Source of the DNA: Chrysoporthe austroafricana
Lineage: Eukaryota; Ascomycota; Sordariomycetes; Diaporthales; Cryphonectriaceae
Length of the DNA stretch: 64,000 nucleotides
Assembly (NCBI GenBank): GCA_001051155.2
Contig: JYIP02000004.1
Location: 249,576-313,575, forward strand
Reading direction: 5' to 3'
The notes under the pieces are model-generated. The model was not told the origin of the DNA. It saw only the letters and a program-made list of their open reading frames with translations, and made no database searches. Every line of letters starts with the position of its first letter. Position 1 is the stretch's first letter. The position numbers and the translations under genes are program-made. Below are positions 31,186 to 43,492 of this stretch, piece after piece.

Positions 31186-31828
31186 CTTGGGCCTGAGGGA
31201 AAAATAGACTGTAATCACGCGGAGGATGATGGGATACGACAGAACACTGTCGGCCGGGCGGAGGTGGCGACAGCTGGAGGCGAAAGTTTGAGGAGACGTC
31301 GATTTGTAGTCGCCATTGTTACGTAATCTGGCTGGCGTTGGGGTCGTCGCTCTTTGGAGGATAACATACGAACCTCGCTCTGTGGCTTTCAGTCCATAAA
31401 TTAAGTACTAAGTAGGTCCTAAGCAGGTCCTGTAGAAGCCCTATGCCCCTATGCCCCTCTTTGGCCAGCCAAAGTAAAGCCTCCTCCGCAGACGCACCCA
31501 CACCCACGGTGATCATCCCATGAATATCGTTCCGCCAATCTCCGGATGCGGCGGGCAGAGGTTGTAACTACTGGAAAGAAGCGCTGCTGTCGTGTCGTCT
31601 AGGCCAGCGAAACCTTCCCACCGACGCTCCTTGCCCCACGGCGGTCCTCCTAGGTCGTAACTGTTGTTCTTGTTGTTGTTGTTGTTGTTGTCGTTGCTGT
31701 TGTGTCTTCCGCCCTCCTCCAGGTCTGTCACCTCGGCCATGCATGGCCCTCATGTCCCTCATGTCCCTCCGGCCACCCGCCCGTTCTTTGGTTGTGATGA
31801 GAAAAGTCCGGCCCAGCCGGACGCGTCT
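31186..31828. other. Intergenic region with a GTT/AAC repeat
   Basis: A (GTT)n tract with interruptions lies at 31661-31702. ORFs running through it encode poly-Asn/Gln and are not supported as genes. Confidence 0.5.
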
Positions 31829-32491
31829 TCAGAAGGCCTCGATCCGGGCAAAGTTGGGACACGCCGCAGCCCGCACCGCCGTGTCCCTCGCGATGTCCAC
31901 CACCTTGCCCCGGATGCTCCGCCGCCGGTGGTACTCCTGCATCATCTCCCTCCGGAGCTCCTCGTCGGCCGGCGAGGTCCTGCAGCCGGCGGCGGCCGGC
32001 GCCGTCCAGTCCGCCGCGTCCCCCTGGACCTCAATGTCCGGCTCGCCGTCGATGTCGTCGGGGTACTCGGGCAGCTCGGCGGCCGGCCCGCGCGCCGTCA
32101 GGAACTTGATGTGGAAGTAGCCCCGCGTCCGGTCCAGCGTCCAGAGCTTCGACCGGTACATGCGCAGCTCCATCGCGAACTGGCGGACCTGCCCGGCCGT
32201 GGGCACCGTCTGGTACTCGGGCCTGGCGACCAGCACCGACAGCAGCAGGTCCTCGGTGTCGCCGTCGCACTCGTACGACTCGTCCGCGGCCAGCGCATCG
32301 CGCTCCGCGGCCGCCCGCGCGCTCTCGCACTCCTCCACCCATCTGCTGACGCGGTCGATCTTGTCCTGGTGGAGCACCCGTGTCTCCTCCAGGCTGTCGT
32401 GCACCTTCTGCCGGTGGCGCTGGGAGAACCGGAGTCTGGGCGCCGCCTGCGGCACGTCTGCGTGTGACTCGACAAAGGGGTTGACAGTCAT
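31829..32491 (-). CDS. Hypothetical acidic/helical protein
   Basis: ATG-initiated single frame, 220 aa, high GC and codon use like its neighbours. Content: a basic start (RLRFSQRHRQKVHDSLEETR), a helical charged middle (VEECESARAAAERDALAADE), an aromatic segment (YRSKLWTLDRTRGYFHIKFL), an acidic stretch (ELPEYPDDIDGEPDIEV) and a basic C-terminus (MMQEYHRRRSIRGKVVDI). No known motif. A GGT-rich tract precedes the start codon. Probably a nuclear or cytosolic lineage-restricted protein; function unknown. Confidence 0.55.
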   Translation of the reverse strand: MTVNPFVESHADVPQAAPRLRFSQRHRQKVHDSLEETRVLHQDKIDRVSRWVEECESARAAAERDALAADESYECDGDTEDLLLSVLVARPEYQTVPTAGQVRQFAMELRMYRSKLWTLDRTRGYFHIKFLTARGPAAELPEYPDDIDGEPDIEVQGDAADWTAPAAAGCRTSPADEELRREMMQEYHRRRSIRGKVVDIARDTAVRAAACPNFARIEAF

Positions 32492-33394
32492 GGTGGTGGT
32501 GATGGTGGTGGTGTCTCTTTGTTCGTGCGGATCAACAACAACAACAACTGAGAGGCTTGATGGTGTTTCTGGAGAATGCTGGCCAAAGACGAATGGAGAT
32601 GCGATCGTCCCGTCGCGGCCTCTTTCCTGGGTTTATCATTCTGAGGGAAATTGGTGATGTCCGGATTTCCTGCAGCCGTCGCAGCCGTCGCAGCCGTTGG
32701 GCCCACCGTCCAGCAGAACAGCGGTGAATCCATGGGAGCAGCTCCACGTGTCAAGCCAGGCCGGACAACGCATGCCAGCATGTCCAACTCTAAACAGTCA
32801 CCCGAGATGACGTTCGGCCGTGGTCCGTGGGCTGCCCCCCGGAGGTGATAATTTGAAACGGGTCCACTCCCGCAGCGCTGGCCCACGAGACAATCTCCGG
32901 CTCGTGCTGAGGCAGGACACGGAGGATTCGGGAGGAAGATAGGTGATTCTGGAGCCTACCGGGGTGTCTTGTCAGCTTGGGATGAGTCCCCACAAAATAG
33001 CCACGAGGCAGTCAGTGATTACAGTCGGCGAGGCGGACGGACGGCGGGCCTTATATGTCCGGAAGCGTATGACTAACCGCCAGCCTTTGGGAAGCGGACA
33101 GCGAGTCGATGCAAGCACGAACTTGCACTATGCCACAGCTGTGAGCGCTACCAAGAATAGCATCTGTTGAGCATCTCCTGCCGGTGCCAGGTCTCCTGTG
33201 CGAAGGGGGGAGAACGCTCTCGAGCACGCCCTGGGGCTCAGCGCTTTCTTATCCAAGGCCCCACCGGTGATCCAGATTGGACACATCATCGAGGGAATAG
33301 ACTGCTGGCATCATGGGTTCTCAGCTATTGTACGCCCTCGACTCGGGCCTCTCGCACCCGCACCCGCACCCGCGTCTTGGTAGCACGTTATCCT
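32492..33394. other. Intergenic, nothing recognised
   Basis: Begins with the promoter of the minus-strand gene (CCACCA and AAC repeats). The rest shows no coding or RNA feature I can support. Confidence 0.45.
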
Positions 33395-34180
33395 GCCAAG
33401 CTAACAGCCAGCAGTGACCTGCAGACGGTCGTTGGTTGACGACATCACCGACATGGCTTCCGGGGTCACCGGCGACCACGAGAGGAGGCACATGTGCCAG
33501 ACCCATGCTGGCCAGAGTGCGACGACCAAGAGCGGCTCTGTCGAACGGGTCAACCTCGACGGCTCCGACCGCAGCGTCATCGTCCCCACGAGATCGGTCG
33601 GCGTCTTCGCGCCAAAACAGGTCACGATCGCCGGAGACAGCCGGGAGCTATTCTGGTGTGGCAGGGAGGGAGGGCCTCAAGAGCATGTGCTGCACCCCGC
33701 CGGCTCGGTTGTGGAGATCCTTCGTCTCCACCGGCAGCACGGATGAGGACATGCTCGACCTGCGCAGATGGTGCGTCGGCATCGCAGTGGACGAGCGCAG
33801 GGGTTTTCTTCTGCTGGACCCCGAAGGGCCCGTCGAGGGGCGGCCGGGACGGGTCGACCGAGCACCACCTATCCGAGGGCCGCAGCGCGCCTATCCCGAC
33901 AAGAGGTGGGAGGCTGAGCTCGTGGTTGACAGGTCGCCCGAGCCTGTCGATCTCCACATTGTCGAGAAGGAGCCAGTCGCTCTATTTGACAGACAGCGGG
34001 GATCTGTCTACCAGACGGTAGTAGGCTGAATAGCGTGACGATCGGGACGGGAAGAGTCACGAATCTGGCGATAAGGCTGCATGAGATCCTCGAGATGGCC
34101 ACTGATAGAGATGCGGACGTGGCGTATGTCACCGACATGGCAGGCGGTGTCCACGCAAATGGTATCAGAAGAAGATTCTG
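33395..34180 (+). pseudogene. YWTD beta-propeller (LDL-receptor class B-like) protein relic
   Basis: Three frames together read as a fungal six-bladed propeller of the YWTD/SMP-30-like type. Frame one has SGSVERVNLDGSDRSVIVPT and APKQVTIAGDSRELFWCGRE. After a frameshift near 33670, frame two has DEDMLDLRRWCVGIAVDERR and SPEPVDLHIVEKEPVALFDR. A third segment near 34020-34180 reads VTIGTGRVTNLAIRL and DRDADVAYVTDMAGGVHANG. Each blade keeps the xNLDGS...LYW pattern in eroded form. At least two frameshifts and a stop break it. Confidence 0.72.
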
Positions 34181-36374
34181 ATTCTTGGAGGCTGGAGGTG
34201 GAATAGGTATTGCGTCAGTATCAGACTGCATAGGGGCATAGGGCACCTAGGGCACCCGACTTGGGTTTGTGCTATTTTTGGTTTCCACTATTCGTATCCC
34301 CATTTTCCTGAGCAAAATGTCCCCTGTACTCTGCTTGTGATTGTCTCAATTCCCTGCTAAGCCCTTGTCTCTCCTTTTGCAATTCCGGCTCCTACCAACA
34401 TCTCCTGGTACGTCAGGCAATCAGGTGGGCTCTGGCCAACGGCCACGGAACCACGACGGCGCAGCTCCGCACTCGCCGAGGGCTTGTCGCAGCCCATAGG
34501 GCTGTCTCTCCTTTTACAACACTTTCTTTGCCTAGGACGTAACGTACCATACGACACGGATCACGTCGCGGTGGTCTTATCGGAGGATCTTACACGAAAT
34601 GTCCGGCTCCGTCGAGCGAGCTGAGACCGCGCTCGGTGGCTTACAGATCATCGAGTGACCGCTTTTGCCATTATGGCTAAGTGTAAGTAGCGTTCTACTC
34701 TCCCCTCCCCCCTTTTGGGCCCCTACAGCGAGCTGCAGTCTCGATACTCAGTTAGGCGTTCTGTTGGGACAAGAGTCTTCAAGTTGGTCGTCGTATCCTA
34801 ACAAGCATCACCAATCAGGAACAATTGAGTGTGATAGACTAGAATCGCGTTATTATAGCCTGCGCTCCGAGTTACATGTACGTCCAAGATGTCATAAGTC
34901 GTCAAGCCGTTACCAATGAAAGCTACTTGAGCAGCGAATGCTCGAAATCATTCTCCTAGTCCTCTTCTTCGGGGGAAAGGGGCGGCAAGGTCTCTGCGGG
35001 CACAGAGAGAACGGGCTGGATATCCTAGATGGTAAAGGAGAGAGTCAGAGCTTGAAAGGCTTGCTTCAGACAGACAAGAGGAACCAGAATTCTCCTCGGT
35101 GATATAACAGCGGCTTGCCTTTGGCATAATGGCAAACTCATCGACCACTGTTCTGGGGGCTAGGGGTTCTACTAGGGCCCTATGACACTCTCTGGTCTCT
35201 GATCAGAGACCTCATAAAGCCAGGGCTGCCATCCTCTATAATAGTTAGAGGGAGACCAACCGGTCTTCGTCTTTCATCGCGGACCCCTATTGTTGTAGGC
35301 TTCGTCGCCGGACTGCAAGACCGGCCAAGCGCCCACCGTGCCCAGAAGCGGACCGTTTTTGTGCCAATTCGTTCTGTTGCCTGTTGCCTTCAGCGCCTCG
35401 TCACCGCAATCATCAGCTGGCCCGGCTGTCGAGGTGCAAGACGGGAGAACAGGCGTCCATCGGGTCCTCTTTTCGCCTTGCCTTACAACACCACCCTCTC
35501 TTTCCTTTGTGGAGGACCCGGCGTCTGCTTCACCACCCACTCCCGCATGATTCCCTCGTGTATCCCGGAGAACGCCGTCGCGGCTACGTTCCAGGCAGGT
35601 GCCTCCTCCCGCGCACGCCGGCACAGGATCGGAAGGGCTGGAAGAGCGGAGGCACAGGGTAGGCCGACCATTTCTGCAGTACCTCTTCTTCCTCACTTCT
35701 GAAGAGGTTTTCTCTTCGCCGTTTGAAAAGCAGACAGAGACAGAGGTAGGGAGCAAAGAACAAGAGCCCTCGCCTTATAGACCCTGATTACCCGCCCACG
35801 TCACCGCAACACGAGATGCTCTCGGCGCGAGGGGGACCCTAGACCTGAATACACCATACGATCACTACCTTGCGATAATCCTCGCCCTACTCGGGCAGCG
35901 TTTTGGCCTAGACGGGCTGGGATGCGACCGGAGGTCGTACTTCCTAATGTGCCTGGTAAAATATATATAAGCCATACATTCAGGGCTGGTGTTCGGCTGC
36001 TACTAGTGGCAGCCCGTCACACTGCTTGAGACACACGGGAAGGTGTAGAGGTATTCAATGTATCCAGTCCTTGTATTCAGCTCCGGTGGGGGCCCAATGT
36101 AGCTAGCTAGCTGTAGCCAGGTGATGCTCCTGGTCTTGAACTCCTATCCTTTGAACACCTTTGATATGCAAGTACCACTTGTATGGTTTTTTGTATGCCG
36201 GTCTGTTGCTTTGCCCCCAAGACAGTAACAGACATGCCCCCCGGTCCCAAAGCAATCCCACAACGCCGGCGATCCGTAGATCGATGCTACCAACCTGACC
36301 CTATCCCAAATGCCGAAGTGGTATATAGGCGCGCTCACCCAAGAATGACATCCCAAACCATAATCCCGAATCGC
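34181..36374. other. 2.2 kb without a recognised gene
   Basis: Two similar short segments (tgtctctccttttgcaa near 34366 and tgtctctccttttacaa near 34502) suggest a small local duplication. Otherwise stop-rich, no RNA gene or transposon protein identified. Confidence 0.45.
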
Positions 36375-38724
36375 CTAAGACGCCGACGGCGTGCTAGGGC
36401 TTGTTGATCGCCTGCACCCGTCACTTAATTTGAAGTTATAAAGTCTCACTTCCCCATCCTCACTCCCAGACGCCATCAGGGCGTCAGATACAGCGACTGA
36501 TGTCACGGGGCCGGTGTGGCCGGCGAAGGTTCCCGTGCACCGGCCCGATCGGGGGTCCCAGGTCTTGACAAGGCTGTCGTTGGCGCCGGTGACCATCCTC
36601 AGGCTGTCCGACTCCACAGACCAGATGCCTTCCAGGTGACCCCACTGGTCGCGCACGACATTTCCGGTCGAGGTGTCCCACAGCTTCAGGCCGGCGTCGA
36701 GCCCACCGGAGAGGATGTAGCGGGCGGGCAGAGGGCGGTCCGGGTTGTCGACGAAGCCGGGCCCGTAGGTCGCCCGCAGCTCGACGTCGGTGATCTGGCC
36801 CCCGACCGGAGAGGAGCTCTTGCCGCTGGCCACCGACATGGTGTCGGCAGAGTCATGGGCAGCGGTGGACGGATCCTCGTCGGGCTCGAAGTCGTGGGGC
36901 AGACCAAGCACCTGCTGCACGTGGCCGACGTGGCCGATGAACTCCCGGATGATCTCGCGGGTGTCCAGATCCCAGAGCACGATGGTGCAGTCATCGGACG
37001 CGGAGAGCAGGGTCCGGCTGGCCATGTCGACCTTGACGTTGTTGACCCAGTCGTCGTGATGCTTCAGGCAGAACGTGGTGCCGGTCTTGAAGTTGTAGAC
37101 CCGGATGGTGTGGTCGATGCTCCCGCTCGCCATGACATCGCCCTGGAAGTGCGCCGAGATGACACCATCCGAATGGGGAGACAGGGTTCGTACACACTGG
37201 CCCGTGCGCCAGTTCCAGATCTTGACCGTGCCGTCCAGACTGGCGCTCAACAGCTTGTGGCTGTCCATCTGCAGAGATCGGATGCCGCGAGTGTGACCGG
37301 TGAGGGTCCTGACCTCCTCTCCAGTCTCCAGATCCCAAATCTTGATGGTGTTGTCGTAGGAACCGGTGGCCAGGGTGGTGTCGTCCCATATCTGCAGACA
37401 TGTCACGCCATTCGTGTGACCCTTGAAGGTCTTGAGGGAATAGCGCATGAGCTTCCAGTTGACGCCGATCTGCCACCGGTCACGATAGATGTCCTTCCAT
37501 GGCCGCTTCTGCTGGACGACGTCCTCGGACGAATCCTCGGACGACACACACCTGCGCTTTGAGGGGGGCCCCTCCTCGTCGTCGGCCAGGCTGCGCTTCG
37601 GCGAGTTCGGGACCTTCGGCGAGTTCGGCCGGGGGAGGGTCGGGGGCGAGAGGGGGATGAGACTGCGCGACGCGGCATCTGCCGACTTCTGGGCGGCGGC
37701 AAGCTGTCGCCGGCGCGTCCAGTTGCGCAGCCTGTTCCTCTCGAGGAGCGGCAGCCCCCAGCCGCACTTTGTGCACTGCCTGTCGATGTGCTGCTCGCAC
37801 ATCCTGTGCCAGACGTCGTCGTCGTCCGCCAGCTGGCGCCACTGCCTCGAGACCTGGGCGGCCTTGCATAGCGACACGGTGTCGAGGCAGGACAGGATCT
37901 TGAAGGAGATCTCGACAGGGAGGGCGGATATGAAGTCGATCTTGAGCTGGGCCTGGACCTCCCGGGAGACGAGGCTCAGCTGGGGAAAGCAGGAGGACGA
38001 CAGGATGCCCTGGATCATCAGCTCCCGGTGCTTGCCGGGCGCGGCGGAGAAGAGGCTCCAGACGTGGGTGATGGCCTGCTGGTCGGCCGAGGGGAGCTTC
38101 TCGAGTTCCTGTGGAGGAGTCATCATGTCAGCAACGGCGTGTCCTGTCCTGTAAGGGGCGCCACAACATTCAACACAGCACGGCCCAGCAGAGCAACAAC
38201 GAGGCGTAACATACCGTCTGGATCATGGCCATCTTGTCCTCGTCGGCGGCCTTGCGACACTTGGAGTCAGGCCGGTGGCGGTAGCAGTACTTGCTGTTCC
38301 AGTTCTGGGAGGGCGGCTGCTCATGGTCGTGGGCGCGGCCATGGGGGTGAGCGTGGGCGGCGTCGATCTTGGAGACGGGGGCATACAGGTTGGGGACGTG
38401 CTCCTTGAGGAAGGGCGTGACGGTCTGGCCCACCAGGGCGGGGGGCATGTTGGCGAGGCGCGACTTGTCCTCGAGCTCGTCGCCCGGCCGCCTCCTCTCG
38501 CAGTTGAGCTCCTTCAGCCTGGCTCGGTCGACGGCAGCGCTGGCTTCTAGCTCGCCGTCATCGGTCTCGGGGGGGCTGGCCGGGTACTGCAAGCGGGCGT
38601 GGCCGCGGTCGTCCTCCTGGTGGTGGTTGCGGTGGTGGTGATGTTGCCTGGCTGTCAGAGGGGTGCCGTTCACGAGCGAGGGACGGCGTGGGACGGCCGT
38701 GGGGTGGGCGGGTGTGCGGTCCAT
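36375..38724 (-). CDS. scon-2: F-box/WD40 sulfur controller (SCON2/Met30/SconB)
   Basis: Exons 38724-38215 and 38108-36375 (minus), one 106-bp intron, 747 aa. Order: a long polar N-terminus with a His run; a conserved pre-F-box region (PPSQNWNSKYCYRHRPDSKC; HVWSLFSAAPGKHRELMIQG); an F-box near residues 225-270 (FISALPVEISFKILSCLDTV); a basic Ser/Pro linker; then seven WD40 repeats from about residue 400. The repeats include FKGHTNGVTCLQIWDDTTLA, TGSYDNTIKIWDLETGEEVR and GHLEGIWSVESDSLRMVTGA. It is the substrate receptor of an SCF ubiquitin ligase that turns off sulfur assimilation by degrading the CYS3/MetR bZIP activator. It is somewhat longer than the Neurospora protein because of the N-terminal extension. 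Confidence 0.94.
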
Positions 38725-39736
38725 GCCGTGCTTTTCTGTCGGGTGGTACAGGCAGGTATTTGTGAGAGGGCAGGTCGCGCAGCAGGCGGTCTGCAGACAG
38801 GGGGCCAGCTCGGGCGCTGGTCCAATGTCTTTAGTGAGATATTGCGCGAGATGTCAGATCAAACTGCCATTGGGGAGGCGATGAGCGGTGCGAGCCAGGG
38901 CCTGCCGGCAGGGTTCCAGCGCGGGCGCAGGTCGCACGAGACGGTACAGGATGAGGTTGAGACAGCCGAGGATGGCGTGCTGCTGCCACTTCACTACTGC
39001 GCGCTGCAGACGCGGTAGCTGCGAGGTGAGACCGCAAGGCGCTGGGCAGAGGGGGCCCTGAGTCGGGGGGGGGGGCGGGCAGGCTTATGGACTGGGCGCC
39101 AGGCCTTGGACACACAAGCTCTGCGCTGTCGGGCACGCAATGGCGGAGGGTCGATTTCGCAATTGGACGAGGCGCTCGCGTAGGGGCCACCGCAATGTCG
39201 TGGCGGGCTCTCCAATCTCGTCGTCGCTCGGGGCCGTGCTCGAGGGTCGAGTGGTGTCGCAGTCTGCCGTCGCGGCGGCCAGGGAAGGCTCTGGCGATGC
39301 TGGGCTGGGCTGTGCTGGGCTGGGTCGGGCTGGGTTCGTGATATGGTGGGAGGGCTGGACCTGAGGGCGGACGGCGGAGCAGTTTTAAGAGGATGGACAG
39401 ATGGGCCCTGCTCGGTGGTCGGCGGTCGGCGGTCGGGACGAGAGCGGCAGAGGAGCAGTCACCTCGTCTGGGATGGCTGTTATGTACAACCCACAGGCGC
39501 AGGACAGACCAGGGCAAGGGCAGGGCGGCGGTCAGGAGATGGTGGTGGTGGTGATGTCTGGCTGGAGCGAGGGAGGATAGGCGAAGACAGGCAGGGCGGG
39601 CGAGGCAGAGCGAGAGTGGCCCGTCGAGTTCTGTCATGCAGCGGCGAAATGGCGAAATCGCTCTAGTCCTTCCGCCCTGGACGTGGGGTACCTGCTGCAC
39701 CTCGCTGCTACGAACGGTACTTAGACGCCAGGGTGC

Positions 39737-39789
39737 CGCCAGGCGAGCAGGGTGCCGGGGCTCACCCTGCTCACCCTGCTCACCTGGCG
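39737..39789. other. Nested inverted repeat / hairpin
   Basis: GAGCAGGGTG at 39745-39754 pairs perfectly with CACCCTGCTC at 39763-39772 around an 8-base loop. An outer arm CGCCAGG (39737-39743) matches CCTGGCG (39783-39789). A second CACCCTGCTC-like copy follows the inner arm. Confidence 0.75.
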
Positions 39790-40171
39790 CTGCGCGGTCG
39801 CTGCCAGTAGGTAGCACTGGTAGTAATGTATCGGTATAGCACACAATCCAGCCCTGCAGAAGACGCAACCCTGAGCCAGGGTGGCAGGGGACCCCACCGC
39901 GCCAGCCCAATCCGTGCCTCTACTGTGGAAATACTCGTGCGCCACTACTAGATATGGTAGTGGTCCGTACTTGCCTCTGCCGCCGTGCATACTCAGTACA
40001 TCCTTATCTGCATAGCAGGTACATACTGACTGCCCTATGGGTACTGTGTTGAGTGTATGGCTGAAAGATCCTGCCTACCGTAGTACAGCACTGAGCATGT
40101 CGAGGGCCTGGCCTCCCCCCCTAGCGAGCTTACCTGGGCTATTTTTTTTATTTTAATTTTCTTATTAACTT

Positions 40172-40194
40172 CTGCTGCTGCTGCTGCTGCTGCT
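40172..40194. repeat. (CTG)n microsatellite
   Basis: Seven to eight perfect CTG units following an AT-rich stretch at 40142-40170. Confidence 0.9.
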
Positions 40195-43072
40195 ATTCAT
40201 TTGGTGCTCTCGATGGTGGATTGCACCATCGCTCTTGCCCGTTTCGACCTGGGCCGGCCATCTCGCGTCGAAGGGCCGCCCCTGCCCTGTGCGGATCGGG
40301 AGGTTTGGCGCAGGAGCACACCATCTCGCGCCCCGCTTACCTTATTTCCTCCCTGCAAGGTACACTGTACCCCGCGACGCGCTCTCAGCCTCGTCCCCTG
40401 CCGGGCCCCATGCCCTGAGAACAACGCGCCCACCGCCCAGAGGCGCCGCAGAAACTCGCAGGCGTCCCCCGTGGCATCGAGGCCAGCCAGGCCGCGCCCC
40501 TTTGTCTGTGTGCTCGGGGCGCTGGCGGCGCGGTACCGAGGTGCGGCCTCCCGGCGTGCTCGAAGTGCTCGGAAGTCACGTCTACCAGCGGCGGGAGTCG
40601 ATGCTGTGGGCTCTCCCCCGCAGAGCCGTTCAGCCGCACCGACAGCCGCTGCCAGCTAGCCGCGAGCCGCCCGAGACCCACTGGGTTCCGGCCGACCGGT
40701 ACTCACCTGCAGGACATGCCCTGCCGCGAGCCGGCAGCACGCACACGCACGCACACGCCACACACAGAGAGAGAGAAGAGAGAGGAGACGGTGCTGCTCT
40801 GGGTTTCTGGCTGCGGTCCAGATGCGGCAGCTCGCACCAGCAGCAACGGCCACGCGCGACGCACGAGAAGTGAGGCCATCCTCGTGTGCGATCGCCAGCG
40901 TCTCATCCATCCTGCTGGCGATCGCCCCGAGCCCTGCACGGCTACTTACGAGAAATGTTCAAAATCTGAAAGTGAAGAGACCCACTTCAGGATCTTCTCG
41001 ACCACCACCAGCACCACCACCAGTGCGGCCGAACACACGTACACCACCTCGCGCAGGATTGGCCACCGGGTGTCGGCACCCTTCCTGAACCATCCAAGGC
41101 GCCGGCAGCTGTCCTCGTCGAGAATCTGGGGAAGGATCAAGGAACCGTGGACACCAGGCGAGGTGTGATGCGCCATGGGGCTTCGGCACCCCGGCCGCGT
41201 CAACCTCCGCTCTCGTCTGCCCGCGCGTCGCACTCGTCTCGTCCTCCCTCCCTCAGCCTTGCTCGACCGACCCCCCTTCCCCATGCCATCTGCGCCTCGC
41301 ATGATGACATCTGCGTGGAAGGTTTCGGAGGGTGGCCCCCCTAAGGAGCGTGGAAGCCAGCATGGTCGATGGCGTGATGGCCTCACCCTGCGAGGCCCCC
41401 AGCGCCCCCGACCTGTCTATCCCTCGCGGGCTCGACGATGAGGGGGCCTCAGGCGAGAAGGTGGCACCAGTGCTCTTTTTCCATATGGTCATTAGTGTGG
41501 ACCACCGCCCGGGCACGCCATCCGGGCTTGCGGTGCCGCGGCGTCCACTCTCTCGACTTTCCCTCCTCCGGCCCGGCCGACAACCGCGAGCCGTCCTCCC
41601 GACCGAGCGAGGCCGCAGCCGAGTCTCCATCCCCGGTGGGGTCTCTTACGCATTGAGGCGCTGAGGGGCCTTATCACGCTTGTTCATCTCTTTCTGCTGC
41701 GCGGCTGCCAGCAGCTCCTGACTGACCGCCGGGTGGCCAGTGCGTGATGGCGACATTTTGCACCATCGCCCTGCGGACGAGGACGACGGCCTCAGCGAAT
41801 CCCTCAGGTGTCCGTCTCCTGAGCATCTACGATGGAGCGTATTAAGCACGCACCCGAGCCAGGCTGTCGCGCACCCGCGCTGCGGCTTCCTGTCCTACCT
41901 CGCTCGCGATAGGAGGTGTGGTCGGCCCAGATGACACCCGTCGGGGCTGCTGTGGCTGGCCGCCGTCTTATCGTGCGTCGTTGTCTCTGCAGTAGTCGTC
42001 TAGGATCGTCGTGCGATAGCGTCCCGACGGGCCTCGGCCGGGTGGCTCCAAGCCTACGACCGTATCTTCAGGATTGAAGGAAGCGTGCATTAGAGCCTGG
42101 AGCGACACATGATCATCATCCCAACGGTCGGTCGCATGCACGCACGGCAGGCTGTGGATGGTCTCGTCGCAATCTGCCATGATCCTCCAGTCTCTTTCGC
42201 TCACGTCCCCGATATCGCTTCTGTATCTTGTCAGGCGCTTGGCAATGGTGCAGTCGTGAGTACGGCAGGACGGAGCTCTAAATCGGCGGCGTGCGATGCC
42301 AGACGGCCATGGCGGACTGACTGTCTTCGCACCCAGGCCTCGACCGCCCGCCTAACGCACTGGCTTATGTCATCTTTCCTCTCACCGAGGTGGCCATCGC
42401 TCTCTCTCCTCCGGGTTCACATGCCAAAAAAGAGGTCTACTCTCGCATTGCGGCGCTGTGTCGCCATCACTATCCTGCGGGTGAGTGGGCACCTCGATCG
42501 CACACTGAACGGGGCGATCTTGCAACAGCCAAACAAAACCCTATCTCTATTTTGAATCTCATATCGACTGTCAAGGTCTACTCTTTCATTATCTTCCCAG
42601 GGTCTGAGGCGAGGCCCACACTTCGGGTCAGCATGTGGTCGAGACTGGAGCCACTTGGGCGTGTTGGGGTCGTCTGCAGCCACCACCGTTGAGGCGCTAC
42701 TGCTCGACAATGTCCAATCGTGCCCTCGAAACCGCGCGATGGGACCCAACCTCACTCCCCATGATTGGTTGCGATACCCTCAGCCACGGGAGTGCACCGC
42801 CATGACATCACCTTCGCGATGGGCAAGCCAGATGATGCCTTGAGGAATGATATGGCGTTGGGGTGTTGTGATGATGCTCGCAGGAAAGGCGTTTGTTTTC
42901 TGGATTTTAGGCCTCACTGCTTCAGTTCACAGCCCGCCATCCTCTCTCTCTTCCTCGGTTTAGGACCGACCGCATTCTCATTGCAGCTATATCACGGCGC
43001 CGCCGTACCCCGGTCACGCACACCACACGGACCCAACACACGTGGCAAACCTCATCACCACCACCGGCCACG

Positions 43073-43492
43073 ATGGGCATCCCTTACTCCAGGCAGATCA
43101 ATAGCGCCTTTACCCAGGTCACCCCGCTCGTCGCTGCCGGCTTCCAGGTCCTCCAGACCACCAAGAACATCTCCATCCTCCTCGCCTGCATCCAGGTGCT
43201 CACCTGCGTCCTCCTAGGCCTCATCCTGCTCGCCCTGCTCGGCGTCATCTGTACCCTCAGCCCGGACCTCCAGGCCGAGGAGGAAGCCCTCGTCACCCCC
43301 GTCGTGCGGTGGCTCGCGAGCTGGTTGCTGGTCTACGGCACCGCGATCGGGTGGGTCCTGCGCGTCGGCGTTGTCGCCACCACGGCCGGGCTGGGCGTCT
43401 TCTTCTGGCAGGGGAGCCTGGCCGGGAGCAGCGTGCCGGGGACGCCGGCGGAGGGGCCGGCGGAGAGCGAGGGAGAGGGCAAGAGTTCGTGA
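43073..43492 (+). CDS. Small two-span membrane protein, unknown function
   Basis: Intronless, 139 aa. Two hydrophobic segments: about residues 33-62 (ISILLACIQVLTCVLLGLIL) and about 80-108 (WLASWLLVYGTAIGWVLRVG). The tail is Gly/Pro/Glu-rich. The N-terminus MGIPYS has Gly2 and Ser6, compatible with N-myristoylation. The context before ATG (ccaccggccacg) and codon use are gene-like. I do not recognise the family. Confidence 0.62.
   Translation: MGIPYSRQINSAFTQVTPLVAAGFQVLQTTKNISILLACIQVLTCVLLGLILLALLGVICTLSPDLQAEEEALVTPVVRWLASWLLVYGTAIGWVLRVGVVATTAGLGVFFWQGSLAGSSVPGTPAEGPAESEGEGKSS

Larger units (their letters stand above)
38725..43072. other. 4.3 kb GC-rich divergent intergenic region
   Basis: Separates SCON2 (-) from the small membrane protein gene (+). 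Contains a hairpin (39737-39789), a (CTG)n repeat and a CA/GA-repeat at about 40735-40780. Many ORFs of 60-360 codons occur on both strands, but all are Arg/Pro/Ser/Ala-rich artefacts without ordered motifs. A long regulatory region, long leader or unannotated ncRNA is possible. Confidence 0.45.

Noticed and set aside
36516..37562. 348-codon ORF antisense to SCON2
   Set aside because: Shadow of the WD40 repeats, Val/Gly/Asp-rich periodic translation of the repeat DNA.
38831..39910. 359-codon ORF on the minus strand upstream of SCON2
   Set aside because: Ser/Pro/Arg/Ala-rich composition with no ordered motif, in a GC-rich region where long stop-free frames arise by chance.
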